Of a stretch of 64,000 bases of DNA, positions 1 through 10,810 are shown piece by piece. The DNA lies in contig NZ_JACVVE010000005.1 of the NCBI RefSeq assembly GCF_016648105.1, forward strand, positions 124,001 to 188,000, in the 5' to 3' direction. Within the stretch, counting starts at the first letter, position 1, and the number at the start of each line of letters is the position of its first letter. Made by a program: the position numbers and the translations under genes. The notes beneath the pieces were generated by a model, which saw only the letters and a program-made list of their open reading frames with translations, ran no database searches and had not been told where the DNA came from. Source of the DNA: Pseudomonas sp. S31. GTDB taxonomy: Bacteria; Pseudomonadota; Gammaproteobacteria; Pseudomonadales; Pseudomonadaceae.

Positions 1-1204
1 TCATTTGTTCGGGGGTGCAGAAGATGTGCGCGTCGTCTTGGGTGAAGTGACGCACCCGAAGCAACCCATGCAGAGAGCCTGAGGGCTCATACCGATGGAC
101 TTTGCCGAATTCGCCCATGCGAATCGGCAAGTCGCGATAGCTCTTGAGGCCGTGTCGATAGAGGAGGGTGCCGCCGGGGCAATTCATCGGCTTAAGAGCT
201 AGGGCTCGACCATCCTCGGTTTCGGTCGTGAACATGTGATCACGATAGTTATGCCAGTGTCCGGACGTTTCCCACAGGCTGCGATCCATGACGTCTGGCG
301 TGTTCACTTCGACATAGCCCGCGTCATTCTGTCGGCGTCGCATGTAGGCGATGAGAGACTGAAACACCGTCCATCCCCGCGGGTGCCAGAAAACTGATCC
401 TGGTGCGTCATCCTCGAAATGGAAAAGGTCGAGTTCTCTTCCGATCTTGCGATGGTCACGCTTCTCGGCTTCCTCAAGTCGAACGAGGTGGGCTGACAGC
501 TGCTTTGCATCGGCCCAAGCCGTTCCGTAGATGCGCTGAAGCTGCTCGTTTTTTGCATCACCGCGCCAATAAGCGCCCGCTAGCTTGGTCAGTTTGAATG
601 CCTTCAAGAAGCGAGTATTGGGTACGTGAGGGCCGCGGCACATGTCCACGTATTCTTCGTGGAAGTAGAGCCCCATCTCCTGGGTATCTGGCATGTCCTC
701 GATTAGCCGAAGTTTGTAGTCTTCGTGTCGTGCCTTGAAGATCTGGATGGCCTCATCGCGCGGCGTCATGCGCTTGACGACATCGTACTCTTTGGCGATC
801 AGCTCGCGCATGCGAGCTTCGATGGCTTCGAGGTCTGCCGGGGTGAATGGCCTTTCAAACGCTACATCGTAGTAAAAGCCCTCATTGATCACCGGGCCAA
901 TGACCATCTTTGCGGTCGGGTAGAGTTGTTTGAGTGCATGGCCAACCAGGTGGGCGCATGAGTGACGGATGATGTCCAAGCCTTCATCATCTTTAGGGGT
1001 GATTACCTGCAATTTAGCATCGCGGTCAATCATCTCGCAGGCGTCCACCAAGCGGCCATCAACCCTTCCTGCCACCGTGCTACGTGCCAAACCGGCGCTG
1101 ATGGATGCTGCTACGTCGTGGACAGTGACGGGGTTATCGTAGGTACGAATTGATCCATCTGGCAGCGTGATGGAAACAGGGGAGGGGTGTGCGTTATCTG
1201 GCAT
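1..1204 (-). CDS. thrS: Threonyl-tRNA synthetase paralogue, C-terminal part missing at window edge
   Basis: Charges tRNA-Thr with threonine in the cytoplasm. The first 401 codons can be read from an ATG at 1204; the gene runs off the left edge. The N-terminal TGS domain is followed by the editing domain with an HxxxH motif (HSCAHLVGH) and the DMCRGPH motif, then the class II catalytic core with [14 protein letters not shown] and DDAHIF. Two of the three catalytic zinc ligands known from E. coli ThrRS are visible (Cys in MNCPG, His in DDAHIF); the third lies outside the window. The residue after CPG is Gly where E. coli has His. It follows queD on the same strand after a 114-base gap containing a perfect palindrome, so it probably ends the zinc-starvation operon. 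ThrS paralogues under Zur are known in pseudomonads, so this is likely a second copy rather than the housekeeping gene. Confidence 0.92.
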   Translation of the reverse strand, partial: MPDNAHPSPVSITLPDGSIRTYDNPVTVHDVAASISAGLARSTVAGRVDGRLVDACEMIDRDAKLQVITPKDDEGLDIIRHSCAHLVGHALKQLYPTAKMVIGPVINEGFYYDVAFERPFTPADLEAIEARMRELIAKEYDVVKRMTPRDEAIQIFKARHEDYKLRLIEDMPDTQEMGLYFHEEYVDMCRGPHVPNTRFLKAFKLTKLAGAYWRGDAKNEQLQRIYGTAWADAKQLSAHLVRLEEAEKRDHRKIGRELDLFHFEDDAPGSVFWHPRGWTVFQSLIAYMRRRQNDAGYVEVNTPDVMDRSLWETSGHWHNYRDHMFTTETEDGRALALKPMNCPGGTLLYRHGLKSYRDLPIRMGEFGKVHRYEPSGSLHGLLRVRHFTQDDAHIFCTPEQM

Positions 1205-1236
1205 CGTCACAGGCTTCTCGATCTTAAAATACTGTG

Positions 1237-1258
1237 GGTCGTCCGCTAGCGGACGACC
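1237..1258. repeat. Perfect 22-bp palindrome between queD and thrS
   Basis: The arms GGTCGTCCGCT and AGCGGACGACC are exact reverse complements, giving a 9-bp stem with a CTAG loop. Read in the direction of transcription it is followed by CAGTATTTTAAG, only a short U-run. It could act as a leaky terminator or attenuator between queD and thrS, or as an RNA-processing hairpin. Confidence 0.6.
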
Positions 1259-1318
1259 TGGTCATAAATTGGGTGGGCTGCAAGTTCTAGCTGCGAGCAC
1301 GGCTACTCGCGCAGGGCA

Positions 1319-1912
1319 TCAGCTACACAAACCTTCCAGCTCGGTCTGGATCATGGTGGGCTTCGACTTCACCCGTTCGTACAGCTTGGGGTCAGTCCAC
1401 TGGGCAGTGATCGCGGGAGAGAACTCAATGAGGTCGAGGTCAATCAAGCCCATACGGGGGTTCACAACATCCTCGCGAAAGCACTGCGCATACCCCGTCT
1501 CGGTTTCGTGCACGATCACTGAGTGGAGCTGAACGCCGGATTCACCGTTCTTCATTTCGGTGTTCTCCAAAGCGGCTTCCACCAAGCGGAAGATCAATCT
1601 GGAGAACTGCTCAGCACTCGGTGACACGGGGATGAGTACCCAGCGCTCTGAATGCCTGCGAATGGACGCAATGTAATCAGGATCATCCTGTGACCAGATC
1701 GCGACGGCGTGATCGAAGGCGTCGATCAATTCACGAACGTCCCCTTTAAGCAGCCCAAAGTCATACACCATCTGCCCGTGATCCAGGGCGTCAGCTTGCA
1801 AGAGCAGCTCCACTTTGTAGGAGTGCCCATGAATCGAGTGAGAGCAGCGACGGGTGCTGCAGCCTCGCACGATGTGCGCGTTCTCGAATTTGAATAGCTT
1901 ACGGATCAGCAT
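1319..1912 (-). CDS. queD: 6-carboxytetrahydropterin synthase paralogue (QueD/PTPS family)
   Basis: QueD converts 7,8-dihydroneopterin triphosphate to 6-carboxy-tetrahydropterin, the second step toward queuosine and other 7-deazaguanines. At 197 residues it is longer than E. coli QueD (about 120), with an inserted stretch in the middle. The family zinc ligands are all visible: His13 (FENAH), His28 and His30 (HSIHGHSY). Candidate catalytic Cys18/Cys23 and the Asp-His pair in FDHAV are also present. The ATG overlaps the end of yidD by 7 bases, so translation is probably coupled. Its substrate is the product of a GTP cyclohydrolase, which links it to folE2 upstream in the same operon. Because it keeps its zinc ligands, it is not obviously a zinc-free replacement. 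Confidence 0.88.
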   Translation of the reverse strand: MLIRKLFKFENAHIVRGCSTRRCSHSIHGHSYKVELLLQADALDHGQMVYDFGLLKGDVRELIDAFDHAVAIWSQDDPDYIASIRRHSERWVLIPVSPSAEQFSRLIFRLVEAALENTEMKNGESGVQLHSVIVHETETGYAQCFREDVVNPRMGLIDLDLIEFSPAITAQWTDPKLYERVKSKPTMIQTELEGLCS

Positions 1913-2160
1913 GAACCACCTTTTTCTTTGCTGCCTTTCGACGGTACAGGGTCAAATCCACCGGGATGCAGTGGGTGGCAACGCAAGAGCCGGCGTAGCG
2001 TCAACCAGCTTCCCATCAGCGCGCCATGAGTTCGCAGTGCTTCTATCGAGTACTGGGAGCATGAAGGGTGAAATCGGCATCGATTGCCTAAGGCTGGGCT
2101 GATGAACAGTTGGTAGCCGCGCACCAGTGCAATCAAGATCGCGTTCGGCCATCGCTTCAT
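1906..2160 (-). CDS. yidD: Membrane protein insertion efficiency factor YidD paralogue
   Basis: This 84-residue protein has the YidD family signature: an amphipathic N-terminus ([15 protein letters not shown]) followed by [15 protein letters not shown] with its paired cysteines, and a later [16 protein letters not shown] segment. YidD is a small peripheral inner-membrane protein that helps YidC insert membrane proteins, and normally sits between rnpA and yidC. Here the start codon overlaps the cysS stop (ATGA) and its own end overlaps queD by 7 bases, so it is embedded in the zinc-starvation operon. The conserved Cys residues suggest a possible metal link, but that is inference. Confidence 0.9.
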   Translation of the reverse strand: MKRWPNAILIALVRGYQLFISPALGNRCRFHPSCSQYSIEALRTHGALMGSWLTLRRLLRCHPLHPGGFDPVPSKGSKEKGGSC

Positions 2161-3572
2161 ATCACGCTCCTTGCTACCGGGCGCAGCTTGGAGCCTCCTG
2201 GGCTGTCCTCGATGCTGAAGCCAGCTTCTAGCAACTCGTCACGTAGGGCGTCGGCTCTGGCGAAGTCGCGCGCACTACGTGCTTTGTTTCTTGCTTCCAG
2301 CAATGACTCAAGATGCTGTCGATGACTCGGGGGTTGTTCCAAAGGCGCTACTGGCGGGCTCAAGGCAGCGAGGGCGGCGTGAGGCTCTTGCTGCAGTAGG
2401 CCGACCAGTCCAGCAGATTTGAGCAGCCGTGCTTTACTGAGTGACCGCATTTCATCTGTCTCCGCCTGATCAAGCTCCGCCCTGATTACATGCAGCCGGG
2501 CCAGTGCCTCGGTCACGCCCAAGTCATTCTTTAGCGAATTCAGCACTTGGTCGTCCGGCGCCACATCAGCAGGGGCGGCCAGCGAACTGACCTTCGACAG
2601 GGAGGTATAGAACCGAATCAGGGTTTGGACAGCAGACTGCAGGCGCTGCGTATTCCAGTCCATCGGGCGGCGGTAGTGGGTAGACAGCAGGGCAAATCGA
2701 ATCGCTTCTCCAGGTGCCTGAGCAAGCAGGTCTCGGACTAGCAATACGTTGCCCAGTGATTTGGACATCTTCTGACCATCGACGGTAACGAAGCTGTTGT
2801 GCACCCACGTGCGGCAGTAGAGTGTACCGTTCGAACAAGCGCCCTGAGCAATCTCATTCTCGTGGTGAGGGAAAATGAGGTCTTGGCCTCCACCATGAAT
2901 GTCGATGGTATGGCCCAGGTGTCGACCAATCATGGCAGAGCACTCTACATGCCATCCTGGTCTACCTCGTCCCCAAGGGCTGCTCCAGCCGGGCATTTCA
3001 GAGGTCGAAGGTTTCCAGAGAACGAAGTCCAAAGGGCTGCGCTTATATGGAGCTACCTCGACCCTTGCCCCCGCCAACATGTCTTTGGGTGAACGCCCTG
3101 ATAGGTGGCCGTATGCGGGGTACGAGGGGACATGGAAGAGCACATGCTCTTGCTCGACGTAGGCATGGCCGCGATCAACGAGTCGTTTGATCAGCGCGAT
3201 GATCTCTGGAATATGGTCGGTAACACGTGGTTCCAGGTCGGGCGAGGCGACTCCAAGGGCTGCCATGTCTTCATGGTAGGCATCAATGAAGCGGCTAGTG
3301 ATGTCCGCTATGGGAGAGCCTGACGCGATTGCTGCCGCATTGATCTTGTCGTCCACGTCCGTGAAATTTCGCGCGTAAACGACCTCGTTAAATTCGTGGC
3401 GCAGGACTCTGGCAAGGATGTCGAAAACAACTGCAGGTCTGGCATTCCCGATGTGCGCGTAGTTGTAGACGGTAGGGCCGCATACATACATGGTCACCCG
3501 ATCAGGCTGCTCTGTGCGCAACGCTTCTTTCTGGCGGGTGAGGGTGTTGTGAAGGTGGATGCTCGACCTCAT
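2157..3572 (-). CDS. cysS: Cysteinyl-tRNA synthetase paralogue
   Basis: Class I aminoacyl-tRNA synthetase of 471 residues, close to the usual length. The ATP-binding motif is HIGN in place of HIGH, and KMSKS is intact. All four zinc ligands known from E. coli CysRS are present: Cys31 (MYVCGPT), the Cys in GWHVECS, and His and Glu in FPHHENE. It therefore should still need zinc, even though it lies in a Zur-type operon. The start overlaps the stop of the upstream COG0523 gene by 4 bases, and the stop overlaps yidD by 4. CysRS paralogues in Zur clusters are described. A metal delivery link with the adjacent GTPases is a reasonable inference. Confidence 0.93.
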   Translation of the reverse strand: MRSSIHLHNTLTRQKEALRTEQPDRVTMYVCGPTVYNYAHIGNARPAVVFDILARVLRHEFNEVVYARNFTDVDDKINAAAIASGSPIADITSRFIDAYHEDMAALGVASPDLEPRVTDHIPEIIALIKRLVDRGHAYVEQEHVLFHVPSYPAYGHLSGRSPKDMLAGARVEVAPYKRSPLDFVLWKPSTSEMPGWSSPWGRGRPGWHVECSAMIGRHLGHTIDIHGGGQDLIFPHHENEIAQGACSNGTLYCRTWVHNSFVTVDGQKMSKSLGNVLLVRDLLAQAPGEAIRFALLSTHYRRPMDWNTQRLQSAVQTLIRFYTSLSKVSSLAAPADVAPDDQVLNSLKNDLGVTEALARLHVIRAELDQAETDEMRSLSKARLLKSAGLVGLLQQEPHAALAALSPPVAPLEQPPSHRQHLESLLEARNKARSARDFARADALRDELLEAGFSIEDSPGGSKLRPVARSVI

Positions 3573-4696
3573 ACGCTGATGCCTTCGATATGTCCTGCCT
3601 TGTCTTTAAAGGCTCTGAACGTCGCCTCGATCATCTCTCGTGTCACGTCTTGAGTGATGAAGACCAAGCGGGAACGCCGGTCGTCTGTCGGCCAGGCGGG
3701 TAGCGGCGCGGACGGATGGAAGATGTGCTGGACGCCGTGCAGGGCGATCGGCGTGTCGCGCCCTTCGATGTTGAGGATGCCTTTGACCCGGAGAATGTTG
3801 CTGCCCAGCAAGGTCATCAACACTTCTAGCCAGCATTCCAGAGCAAGCTCGCTGATGGGGTTGTCGATGGTGAAGCAGAACGCACGAATTCGGTCGCCGT
3901 GGCGGTTTACGTCCTGCTGAGGTGCTCGCAAGCCTGCAGAGAGCAATCCTCGACTCATGATGTTTTCGGGTTGAGGCGAGACCTGGAATTTAGGGGCAGA
4001 GGTGGCCTTGTATGCGTGCTCGTTTAACCAGCCTTCAACATCGGGCGATTTACCCTCGTGGGTGAACAGGCCGAGGCCCAGAATTTTGCACGCCTCTAAA
4101 TGACCGATCTGGATTTCCCAGCGAGGTGCTGCAGGGTTGATGTCTGAAAGTCGTTCTAAAAGCTCTGCCCGATGTTCAGGGCTAACAAGATCGCCTTTGG
4201 TCAACAGCAATACATCAGCCATGGCGGCTTGCTTGATAGCCTCCTGATGGTGATCAAGCGTAGCCATGCCGGTGGCCAGGTCTACTGTCGCTACTACACC
4301 ATCAAGGCGATATTTGGTGGCGATCTGTGCATGCGTCATGAGCGTGTGGATGATCGGCGCTGGATCGGCCAGGCCTGTCGTTTCGATCAGCACACGGTCA
4401 AACTGGCGGTTGCCCTCCCGCGAGAAACGCCATGTGATGTCTCGCAGTGTCTGGACAAGGTCTCCACGAATAGTGCAGCAGACGCAGCCGCTCCCCATTT
4501 CCATGACGATGTTCTCGTTACTGTGGGTAACGAGAAGATGGTCGAGAGCCATCTCACCAAATTCGTTGATGATGATCAGCGTGTTGGCAAATGCTGGCTG
4601 TCTCACCAATTGATTTAACAACGTCGTTTTGCCGCTGCCGAGAAAGCCTGTCAGCAGTGTGACGGGGATCAGCGATCTACATGCTTCACCGCTCAT
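3569..4696 (-). CDS. COG0523 (CobW/YjiA-type) metal chaperone GTPase
   Basis: G3E-family P-loop GTPase of 375 residues from ATG 4696. This start overlaps the end of folE2 by 11 bases, which fits the coupled layout of the operon; a longer reading frame to 4771 would run deep into folE2. It has Walker A ([11 protein letters not shown]), the family metal-binding motif as GSGCVCC (Cys-x-Cys-Cys), the switch ETTGLADP, and a TKGD base-recognition motif. The C-terminal CobW_C domain is present. COG0523 proteins hydrolyse GTP while handing metal to client proteins. The client could be FolE2, CysS, QueD or another operon product; sequence alone does not say which. Confidence 0.9.
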   Translation of the reverse strand: MSGEACRSLIPVTLLTGFLGSGKTTLLNQLVRQPAFANTLIIINEFGEMALDHLLVTHSNENIVMEMGSGCVCCTIRGDLVQTLRDITWRFSREGNRQFDRVLIETTGLADPAPIIHTLMTHAQIATKYRLDGVVATVDLATGMATLDHHQEAIKQAAMADVLLLTKGDLVSPEHRAELLERLSDINPAAPRWEIQIGHLEACKILGLGLFTHEGKSPDVEGWLNEHAYKATSAPKFQVSPQPENIMSRGLLSAGLRAPQQDVNRHGDRIRAFCFTIDNPISELALECWLEVLMTLLGSNILRVKGILNIEGRDTPIALHGVQHIFHPSAPLPAWPTDDRRSRLVFITQDVTREMIEATFRAFKDKAGHIEGISV

Positions 4697-5612
4697 GGTG
4701 CGAACTCTGTTCAAAAGGTGTAGACCAGGCAGCTGCATCATGAGGATGCAGGCTCTCCAGGTGCCGCACATGAACTTTAGGATTGTTGTACCCCGCGAGT
4801 GCTACGCGAATCCGTCGAGCGGCATCCTCGACGAACATCAGGTTCTGGCCATTCAGTGCTGCGAATGCCTGCTCATCAGCCCGTTTGACTGCGGTTTGGA
4901 CTGGAGTACCTAGTGCACTCTCAACAGCTTCAATCAAAGACAGCAACCCCAGGTTGGGGGAGGTGCGCTCAACCGAAACGCATACGTGTGCTTCGCTGCG
5001 CTGGCTGTGGGGTGTTGCGAGAGATGCGTTTACTCGTAGCCAGCTTGCGACAGTGGCCGGATCAACCAATGGCTGTTTTGAAAATGATTGGAGGAAACTT
5101 TCCTCGATCAGCTGGCGAGACAGCGCCGCGGAGCAAGGGCATGTCGATGAGTAGTCGACAGTGCACTCAACGCTCAGCGTGAACTCATCGTCCACTAGCG
5201 ATGCGTTCAGTTGTACAGGGTATGACTTCCACCCCGATAGACCTTCCGTGACGAGAGCTGGGCGACGGATGAGTAGATCAAAGTCGAGCCGAAGCCTTGC
5301 ACTACGGCTATCACAGTCGTGGTGGCTGTCGACCATGCTGCTCAGCAATGTATGCACATGCATCGGCGAGATGTGTGCCTCTTGTCCCCAGCTGTCTAAC
5401 AGCCGATAGAGTCGGGACATGTGGATGCCTTTCACCTGGGGCGCAGGTAAGTCGACTTGCACATCTGCTTTGGCGTGAAGCTCACGATGATAGCCCGGCT
5501 CGTCAATCGTGACTGGGAGGTCGATTCCTTGCATGCCAACCCACTCGAGGGGGCCAAGCGTCGGAGCAATGTCGGTGACGGAAACGTCGGGAAGTACTGC
5601 ACTCATGTTCAT
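4686..5612 (-). CDS. folE2: GTP cyclohydrolase FolE2 (type IB)
   Basis: FolE2 makes dihydroneopterin triphosphate from GTP, the entry step to folate and 7-deazaguanines, and can work without zinc, unlike FolE. The protein has the FolE2 signature CPCS ([13 protein letters not shown]), whose Cys is the catalytic metal-site residue, plus the N-terminal VGMQGIDLP and KGIHMSRL segments. I chose ATG 5612 (308 residues; ATG 5606 is equally possible) because the longer frame begins at a GTG inside the loop of a hairpin. It lies 47 bases after the zigA-like gene. Replacement of FolE by FolE2 under zinc starvation is well established in bacteria. Confidence 0.93.
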   Translation of the reverse strand: MNMSAVLPDVSVTDIAPTLGPLEWVGMQGIDLPVTIDEPGYHRELHAKADVQVDLPAPQVKGIHMSRLYRLLDSWGQEAHISPMHVHTLLSSMVDSHHDCDSRSARLRLDFDLLIRRPALVTEGLSGWKSYPVQLNASLVDDEFTLSVECTVDYSSTCPCSAALSRQLIEESFLQSFSKQPLVDPATVASWLRVNASLATPHSQRSEAHVCVSVERTSPNLGLLSLIEAVESALGTPVQTAVKRADEQAFAALNGQNLMFVEDAARRIRVALAGYNNPKVHVRHLESLHPHDAAAWSTPFEQSSHHER

Positions 5613-5628
5613 TATCCGTAGGTTTCTG

Positions 5629-5650
5629 GCCCTCCCAATCACGGGAGGGC
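5629..5650 (-). other. Intercistronic hairpin before folE2
   Basis: Read in the operon direction, GCCCTCCC, a six-base loop GTGATT, then GGGAGGGC form a perfect 8-bp GC-rich stem. No U-run follows. It lies 16 bases upstream of the folE2 ATG. It may limit downstream transcription, protect the mRNA end, or affect folE2 translation. Confidence 0.65.
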
Positions 5651-5659
5651 TCTTACAAT

Positions 5660-6874
5660 TCAGTTCCAGCCAGGAAGCGGGTTTTTAAGCTTCATCCAGC
5701 CTTTCGGGCCTTGAGCCATCTCATCGTCTGTGAGGAGGCATGCATCAAAGCTGGCTCGCAGCGCGGGCTCATCCATGTCCATGCCGATCAATACGAGCTC
5801 TTGTCGTGCATCGCCCACATCTTCGTGCCACTTAGCGCGAATTTGCTCGACAGATTCGGTATCAGTTGGCCAGCGATCTTCTGGGATAGCTGCCCACCAG
5901 TATCCGGCGGGGCCGTGGCGTGCTACCGCGCCTGCCTGCGACCAGTTACCGGCCATAGCTGGTTCGCTGGCTAGCCAGAAGTAGCCTTTGGAGCGCACGA
6001 CCCCCGGCCATTCACTCTCAACCAGCTCATGAAAACGCTCGGGATGGAAGGGGCGGCGAGCGCGGTATACGAAGCTGCTAATTCCATACTCTTCCGTCTC
6101 CGGCGTATGGGTGCCACGCATTTCCTGCAGCCAGCCAGGGGCTCGAGAAGCCTCGTCGAAATCGAACAAGCCTGTATTCAGCACGCGATCCAGTGGGACT
6201 TTGCCGAATTCGGAGATCTCAATCTTCGCTCGAGGATTCAGGCTATTGAGGATGGCGATCAGTTGCCTATGCTCGTCCTCACTGACCAGATCAATCTTGT
6301 TGAGGACGATCACATCGCAGAACTCGATCTGCTCAATCAGCAGATCTACAACTGTGCGGACGTCCTCTTCTCCCAGCGACTCACCCCGCGCCTGCAAGCT
6401 ATCGCGCGAGCTGTAGTCTCGGAGAAAATTGAACGAGTCCACGACGGTAACCATGGTGTCTAGACGAGCTACCTCGCCCAGGCTGCGACCATCATCACCC
6501 TCAAAGGTGAATGTCTCCGCCACTGGTAGTGGTTCAGAAATGCCGGTGGACTCAATGACCAATTGATCGAATCGCCCCTCCTTGGCGAGGCGATCCACTT
6601 CGACCAGGAGATCCTCCCGCAGCGTGCAGCAGATGCAGCCGTTGCTCATCTCAACTAATTTTTCATCCGTGCGTGAGAGCTCTGCGCCCCCGTCTCGCAC
6701 CAGAGAGGCATCGATGTTGACGTCACTCATGTCATTGACGATGACGGCGACGCGTCGGCCTTCGCGGTTGTTCAGGATGTGGTTGAGTAGCGTAGTTTTG
6801 CCTGCTCCTAAAAAACCGGACAAGACAGTTACGGGAAGCTTTTTGGCTTCGCTCGGGTTCGTTGGGGCGGTCAT
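5660..6874 (-). CDS. zigA: ZigA-type zinc metallochaperone GTPase (COG0523)
   Basis: G3E GTPase of 404 residues from ATG 6874 ([12 protein letters not shown]). It has Walker A ([14 protein letters not shown]), GCICC metal motif ([11 protein letters not shown]), ESTGISEP switch and NKID specificity motif. The long C-terminal half with the RPFHPERF and KGYFWLAS segments is typical of the ZigA/YciC/ZagA branch, which is repressed by Zur in many bacteria. It differs clearly from the other COG0523 protein of this operon. It lies directly behind the zur-like gene (47-base gap). Known members bind Zn(II) and feed zinc-dependent clients during starvation; which client applies here is not visible. Confidence 0.9.
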   Translation of the reverse strand: MTAPTNPSEAKKLPVTVLSGFLGAGKTTLLNHILNNREGRRVAVIVNDMSDVNIDASLVRDGGAELSRTDEKLVEMSNGCICCTLREDLLVEVDRLAKEGRFDQLVIESTGISEPLPVAETFTFEGDDGRSLGEVARLDTMVTVVDSFNFLRDYSSRDSLQARGESLGEEDVRTVVDLLIEQIEFCDVIVLNKIDLVSEDEHRQLIAILNSLNPRAKIEISEFGKVPLDRVLNTGLFDFDEASRAPGWLQEMRGTHTPETEEYGISSFVYRARRPFHPERFHELVESEWPGVVRSKGYFWLASEPAMAGNWSQAGAVARHGPAGYWWAAIPEDRWPTDTESVEQIRAKWHEDVGDARQELVLIGMDMDEPALRASFDACLLTDDEMAQGPKGWMKLKNPLPGWN

Positions 6875-6921
6875 CAGGGGCCTCACGGTAATTTATGGCG
6901 TAGGCGTACTGCTTGTAGTAG

Positions 6922-7326
6922 CTAGCCTTTAGAGGTGTGTTCGAGCTTGCAGCAATTGGCACATTTTCCGTGCAGCTCTATCGTTGAGCTGCCGAGCGCA
7001 AACACGTTCTGCTTCACCCAGGTACCCAAATACCTGTTAAGCGAAGGCACGATGAACTCATCGACCCGTCCACATGAGTCGCATATCGCAAACGCTCTCA
7101 CAGCTTTCTCGCAGGTCGAGGACGGATCACATTTCACGTACGCGTTCAGAGATTCCAGGCGTTGAACCAGGCCGCGCTTGGTAAGGTTTCCGAGTGCCCG
7201 GTAAATCTGTGTGGGGGCTTTGAAGCCTTCACTCTTCAAGCTTTCAAGGATTTTGTACGCGCTCAGTGGCGTACTTGATTGCTGAAGGGTGGCCAGAACC
7301 AATTGCTGATTAGTGGTGAGTCGCAT
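6922..7326 (-). CDS. zur: Zinc uptake regulator-like protein (Fur family)
   Basis: Short Fur-family repressor of 134 residues. The N-terminal winged helix covers about residues 1-60 (TNQQLVLATL, KAPTQIYRALGNLTKRGLV). The structural zinc site is formed by Cys82/Cys85 (CDSC) and Cys122/Cys125 (CANC). It begins the minus-strand operon, and a perfect palindromic Zur-type box lies 49 bases upstream, so autoregulation is likely. It is shorter than typical Zur (about 150-170), mainly at both termini. It could be a second, local Zur rather than the main one, because pseudomonads usually have zur next to znuABC, which is not in this window. Confidence is high for family, moderate for the name. Confidence 0.85.
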   Translation of the reverse strand: MRLTTNQQLVLATLQQSSTPLSAYKILESLKSEGFKAPTQIYRALGNLTKRGLVQRLESLNAYVKCDPSSTCEKAVRAFAICDSCGRVDEFIVPSLNRYLGTWVKQNVFALGSSTIELHGKCANCCKLEHTSKG

Positions 7327-7374
7327 GCAGGCCTCGCGTCGAACGTGAAACTTGAGTCATGTCATCCATAATGT

Positions 7375-7391
7375 TTACGTTATAACGTAAC
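7375..7391. promoter_or_regulatory. Zur box between zur and amidase
   Basis: TTACGTTATAACGTAA (7375-7390) is a perfect 16-bp palindrome. It contains GTTATAACGTAAC at 7379-7391, which matches the known gammaproteobacterial Zur box pattern GTTAT-N3-RTAAC. It sits between the divergent zur operon and the amidase gene and can control both. Confidence 0.85.
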
Positions 7392-7509
7392 ATAGCGCCC
7401 CACGCCACAAAAAATGTCGCGAGCATGCGCGCGTTCTGGGCGGACAGAGGTTGAGAAATGCCGAGTTCCCGCGTGGTTGGATGAGGAAAATGAAGAAATG
7501 GAAGGGTGT

Positions 7510-8709
7510 ATGGACAGACGCAGCTTGCTCAAATTTCTACTGGCTGGGTTGGCGCTGCCGGCTTCGCTGACTGCACATGCAGCTCAGGCGGTGAGCCGGG
7601 TGAGTGTTAGTCAGTCAGGAGGTGCTACTCGGTTTTTGCTCGATCTGAGCGGCCCGGTGATAGCCAACAGCTTCAGCTTAGAATCTCCGCCGCGCCTAGT
7701 GCTTGATCTTCAACAGGCCGTACTAAACGTGCCATTGAGTAACCTAGCGCTTGACGGTACTCCTGTTCGAGCAATTCGGAGCGGGAAGACGCCTACAGGC
7801 GATCTGAGGATTGTTCTGGATCTGGCTAATTCCGGAGTTCGTGGAGAGCTACGACCTGTCTCTGCTGGAAGCCACAGATTGGAGCTGGAGTTGGTTGATC
7901 CCTCGTTCAGGGTTGCCGCGGCAGCTGGTGCGACCCAGGCTGCACTAGAGCCGCCGAAGGGTAAGTCCAATCGCGATTTACTGGTAGTGATCGATGCTGG
8001 GCATGGAGGGAAGGATCCGGGCGCGGTGGGCGCCAAGGGTGAACAAGAGAAGATTGTTGCCTTGCAAATTGCGACATTGCTGGCTAAGCGAGTCAATGCG
8101 CAAAAGGGTTATAAAGCTCGGCTGGTGCGCACCGACGATATCTTCATCCCGTTGCGTAAACGAGCTGAGCTGGCGCAGCGATTGAATGCCGATCTTTTCG
8201 TGTCTGTGCATGCGGATGCCGCGCCTAGATTGACCGCGTCAGGTGCATCAGTCTTTGCGCTTTCGCAGGGTGGTGCTACCTCCTCTATGGCTCGATGGAT
8301 GGCTGAGCGAGAAAATGGCGCCGACTCCGTTGGGGGTGGTCTGGCTGTGAAGCTTCGAAAAAACGACCCGATGGTCGCTGGCGTTCTGCTCGATATGTCA
8401 ATGAATGCGACTATCTCAACGAGCCTGGATCTTGGGCATCAGGTTCTTTCGCAATTGGGAGAGGTGTCGGGCTTGCATCAGTCGAAGGTCGAGCAGGCAG
8501 GGTTCGCGGTGCTCAAGTCTGCTGCTATCCCATCAATCCTGGTCGAGACCGGATTCATTTCCAATGCGGGTGATTGTCGTCGACTGCATGACGTGCGGCA
8601 TCAGCGCAAAGTGGCTGACGCGATATTTGCTGGATTGGAAGGGTACTTCCGCCAGCAGCCGCCGCCAGGCAGCCTGATCGCGGCGATGGCTCGTTCGGGA
8701 ACGGCCTAA
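7510..8709 (+). CDS. amiA: N-acetylmuramoyl-L-alanine amidase, AMIN plus Amidase_3
   Basis: Periplasmic zinc hydrolase that cuts the amide bond between MurNAc and the stem peptide during septum splitting. From ATG 7510 the protein has 399 residues and starts with MDRRSLLKFLLAGLALPAS, a twin-arginine-type signal as in AmiA/AmiC. The AMIN domain is about residues 30-130. The catalytic domain begins at VVIDAGHGGKDPGA, with RTDD, SVHADAA and ETGFISN holding the metal-binding and catalytic residues. I prefer this start because AGGGTGT-type spacing and the signal fit; upstream in-frame codons would bury the signal. Divergence from zur over a shared Zur box suggests expression under zinc starvation, as reported for similar paralogues in Pseudomonas. 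Confidence 0.9.
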   Translation: MDRRSLLKFLLAGLALPASLTAHAAQAVSRVSVSQSGGATRFLLDLSGPVIANSFSLESPPRLVLDLQQAVLNVPLSNLALDGTPVRAIRSGKTPTGDLRIVLDLANSGVRGELRPVSAGSHRLELELVDPSFRVAAAAGATQAALEPPKGKSNRDLLVVIDAGHGGKDPGAVGAKGEQEKIVALQIATLLAKRVNAQKGYKARLVRTDDIFIPLRKRAELAQRLNADLFVSVHADAAPRLTASGASVFALSQGGATSSMARWMAERENGADSVGGGLAVKLRKNDPMVAGVLLDMSMNATISTSLDLGHQVLSQLGEVSGLHQSKVEQAGFAVLKSAAIPSILVETGFISNAGDCRRLHDVRHQRKVADAIFAGLEGYFRQQPPPGSLIAAMARSGTA

Positions 8710-8780
8710 ATGTGGCGGAGAGAGCCGTAGTGTGCGCTGTTAGACATGATGGCGCACGATTAGGCTGCTCTCCGCGGGCC

Positions 8781-9800
<1,020 letters not shown>

Positions 9801-9857
9801 TTATGGATAACCGGGGTGAGCATGTTCAACCGCTTCGAGTGGCGAACCTTGGCTCTA

Positions 9858-10295
9858 TCAGGCTTCGATTGACGAGTGGTGACCGGTGATCAGCCACTCT
9901 TCATTGATACGTTCGAACGTGAAGAGGAATCGTGCGGGTACAACCCGTTGCTCGCCGCCGTCACGGTAAACGAAGGTATAGAGCCCTCCGACTACGACGG
10001 TGCCAAGCTTCCGGCTGACGCGTTTTTTGAAGACCTGGATGTCACACACCAAGCCGTCGTTCGCCAAGAAATTCTCGAAGTAGTTACGGCGGCTGTCGTC
10101 GCAATCACGCACTTGGTTCGACAGGGTAGGTACCAAGATGGCGTCAGGGGCGTAGAGCTCGAGAACCTTGTCGACATCTCGAGTGGCCACGGTTGCAGCC
10201 CACCGATAGAGAGCGGCCTTTGCGCCGGCGAGGCACGCCAGTTCAGTATCGGCATAGGGTTCGGTGGTGAGGGGTGTGGCAGGGGCTTCGTTCAT
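9858..10295 (-). CDS. SnoaL-like / SgcJ-EcaC family protein
   Basis: A 145-residue protein of the NTF2-like superfamily (DUF4440/CaMKII association-domain type). Features: the helix AALYRWAATVATRDVDKVLELYAPDAILVPT, a mid-sheet region VVVGGLYTFVYRD, and the end RFLFTFERINEEWLITGHHSS, which is the classical C-terminal strand pair of the fold. No signal peptide is evident. It is the first gene after the Zur-type box at 10361 on the minus strand and precedes hemB. Its biochemical role is unknown; family members bind small ligands or act as isomerases or cyclases. Confidence 0.75.
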   Translation of the reverse strand: MNEAPATPLTTEPYADTELACLAGAKAALYRWAATVATRDVDKVLELYAPDAILVPTLSNQVRDCDDSRRNYFENFLANDGLVCDIQVFKKRVSRKLGTVVVGGLYTFVYRDGGEQRVVPARFLFTFERINEEWLITGHHSSIEA

Positions 10296-10360
10296 GACTG
10301 CTTACCTATAGGGTTCAAAATTGTGAGGCAGATGCTCAGATTACAGAAAAATCATGATAT

Positions 10361-10373
10361 GTTATAACATAAC
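10361..10373. promoter_or_regulatory. Zur box between SnoaL-like gene and hisI
   Basis: GTTATAACATAAC matches the pattern GTTAT-N3-ATAAC exactly. It is embedded in a perfect 14-bp palindrome, TATGTTATAACATA (10358-10371). It lies between divergent units 9858-10295 and 10397 onward, 23 bases before the hisI start. Confidence 0.88.
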
Positions 10374-10396
10374 TAATAGATCATGGGTCATAGATC

Positions 10397-10810
10397 ATGT
10401 TCCTCAAGCTCGAGCGGGCAGAGGCGGGAACCCGCTTTGCTCTCAGCGACGTACTCAGTCAGGTGCCATGGAGCCCACAAGGGCTCATAGCGGCGATCGC
10501 CCTGCAGCACGACAGCGGGGAGGTGCTGATGCTCGCCTGGATGAACGAGGAGGCTCTTCGGGAAACTTTGGATACCCACCGGGCCTGTTATTGGTCACGT
10601 TCCCGAAATGGTCTGTGGCGCAAAGGCGAGACCTCGGGAAATGTGCAGCACGTGAAGGAGATTCGTTTGGACTGTGATGGCGATGCTCTGCTGCTGCTCG
10701 TCGACCAGGTGGGAGCTGCGTGCCACACCGGGCGGCGCAGCTGTTTTTATAACGTCATCGAGGGCGACCAGGTCGTGGTAGAGAGCAGCCCGGGAGCAAT
10801 CAAGCCATGA
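10397..10810 (+). CDS. hisI: Phosphoribosyl-AMP cyclohydrolase paralogue
   Basis: Third step of histidine synthesis, opening the purine ring of PR-AMP. The 137-residue protein carries the full HisI signature: [25 protein letters not shown], and the metal site LDCDGD, GAACHTG and RRSCFY. The three zinc-ligand cysteines known from the archaeal enzyme are retained at Cys93, Cys109 and Cys116. The first 30 residues are an extra leader not seen in short HisI proteins. It is the first gene behind the Zur box and overlaps pyrC by 4 bases. Because its zinc ligands remain, the benefit under zinc starvation may be tighter binding or another metal; this is inference. Confidence 0.9.
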   Translation: MFLKLERAEAGTRFALSDVLSQVPWSPQGLIAAIALQHDSGEVLMLAWMNEEALRETLDTHRACYWSRSRNGLWRKGETSGNVQHVKEIRLDCDGDALLLLVDQVGAACHTGRRSCFYNVIEGDQVVVESSPGAIKP

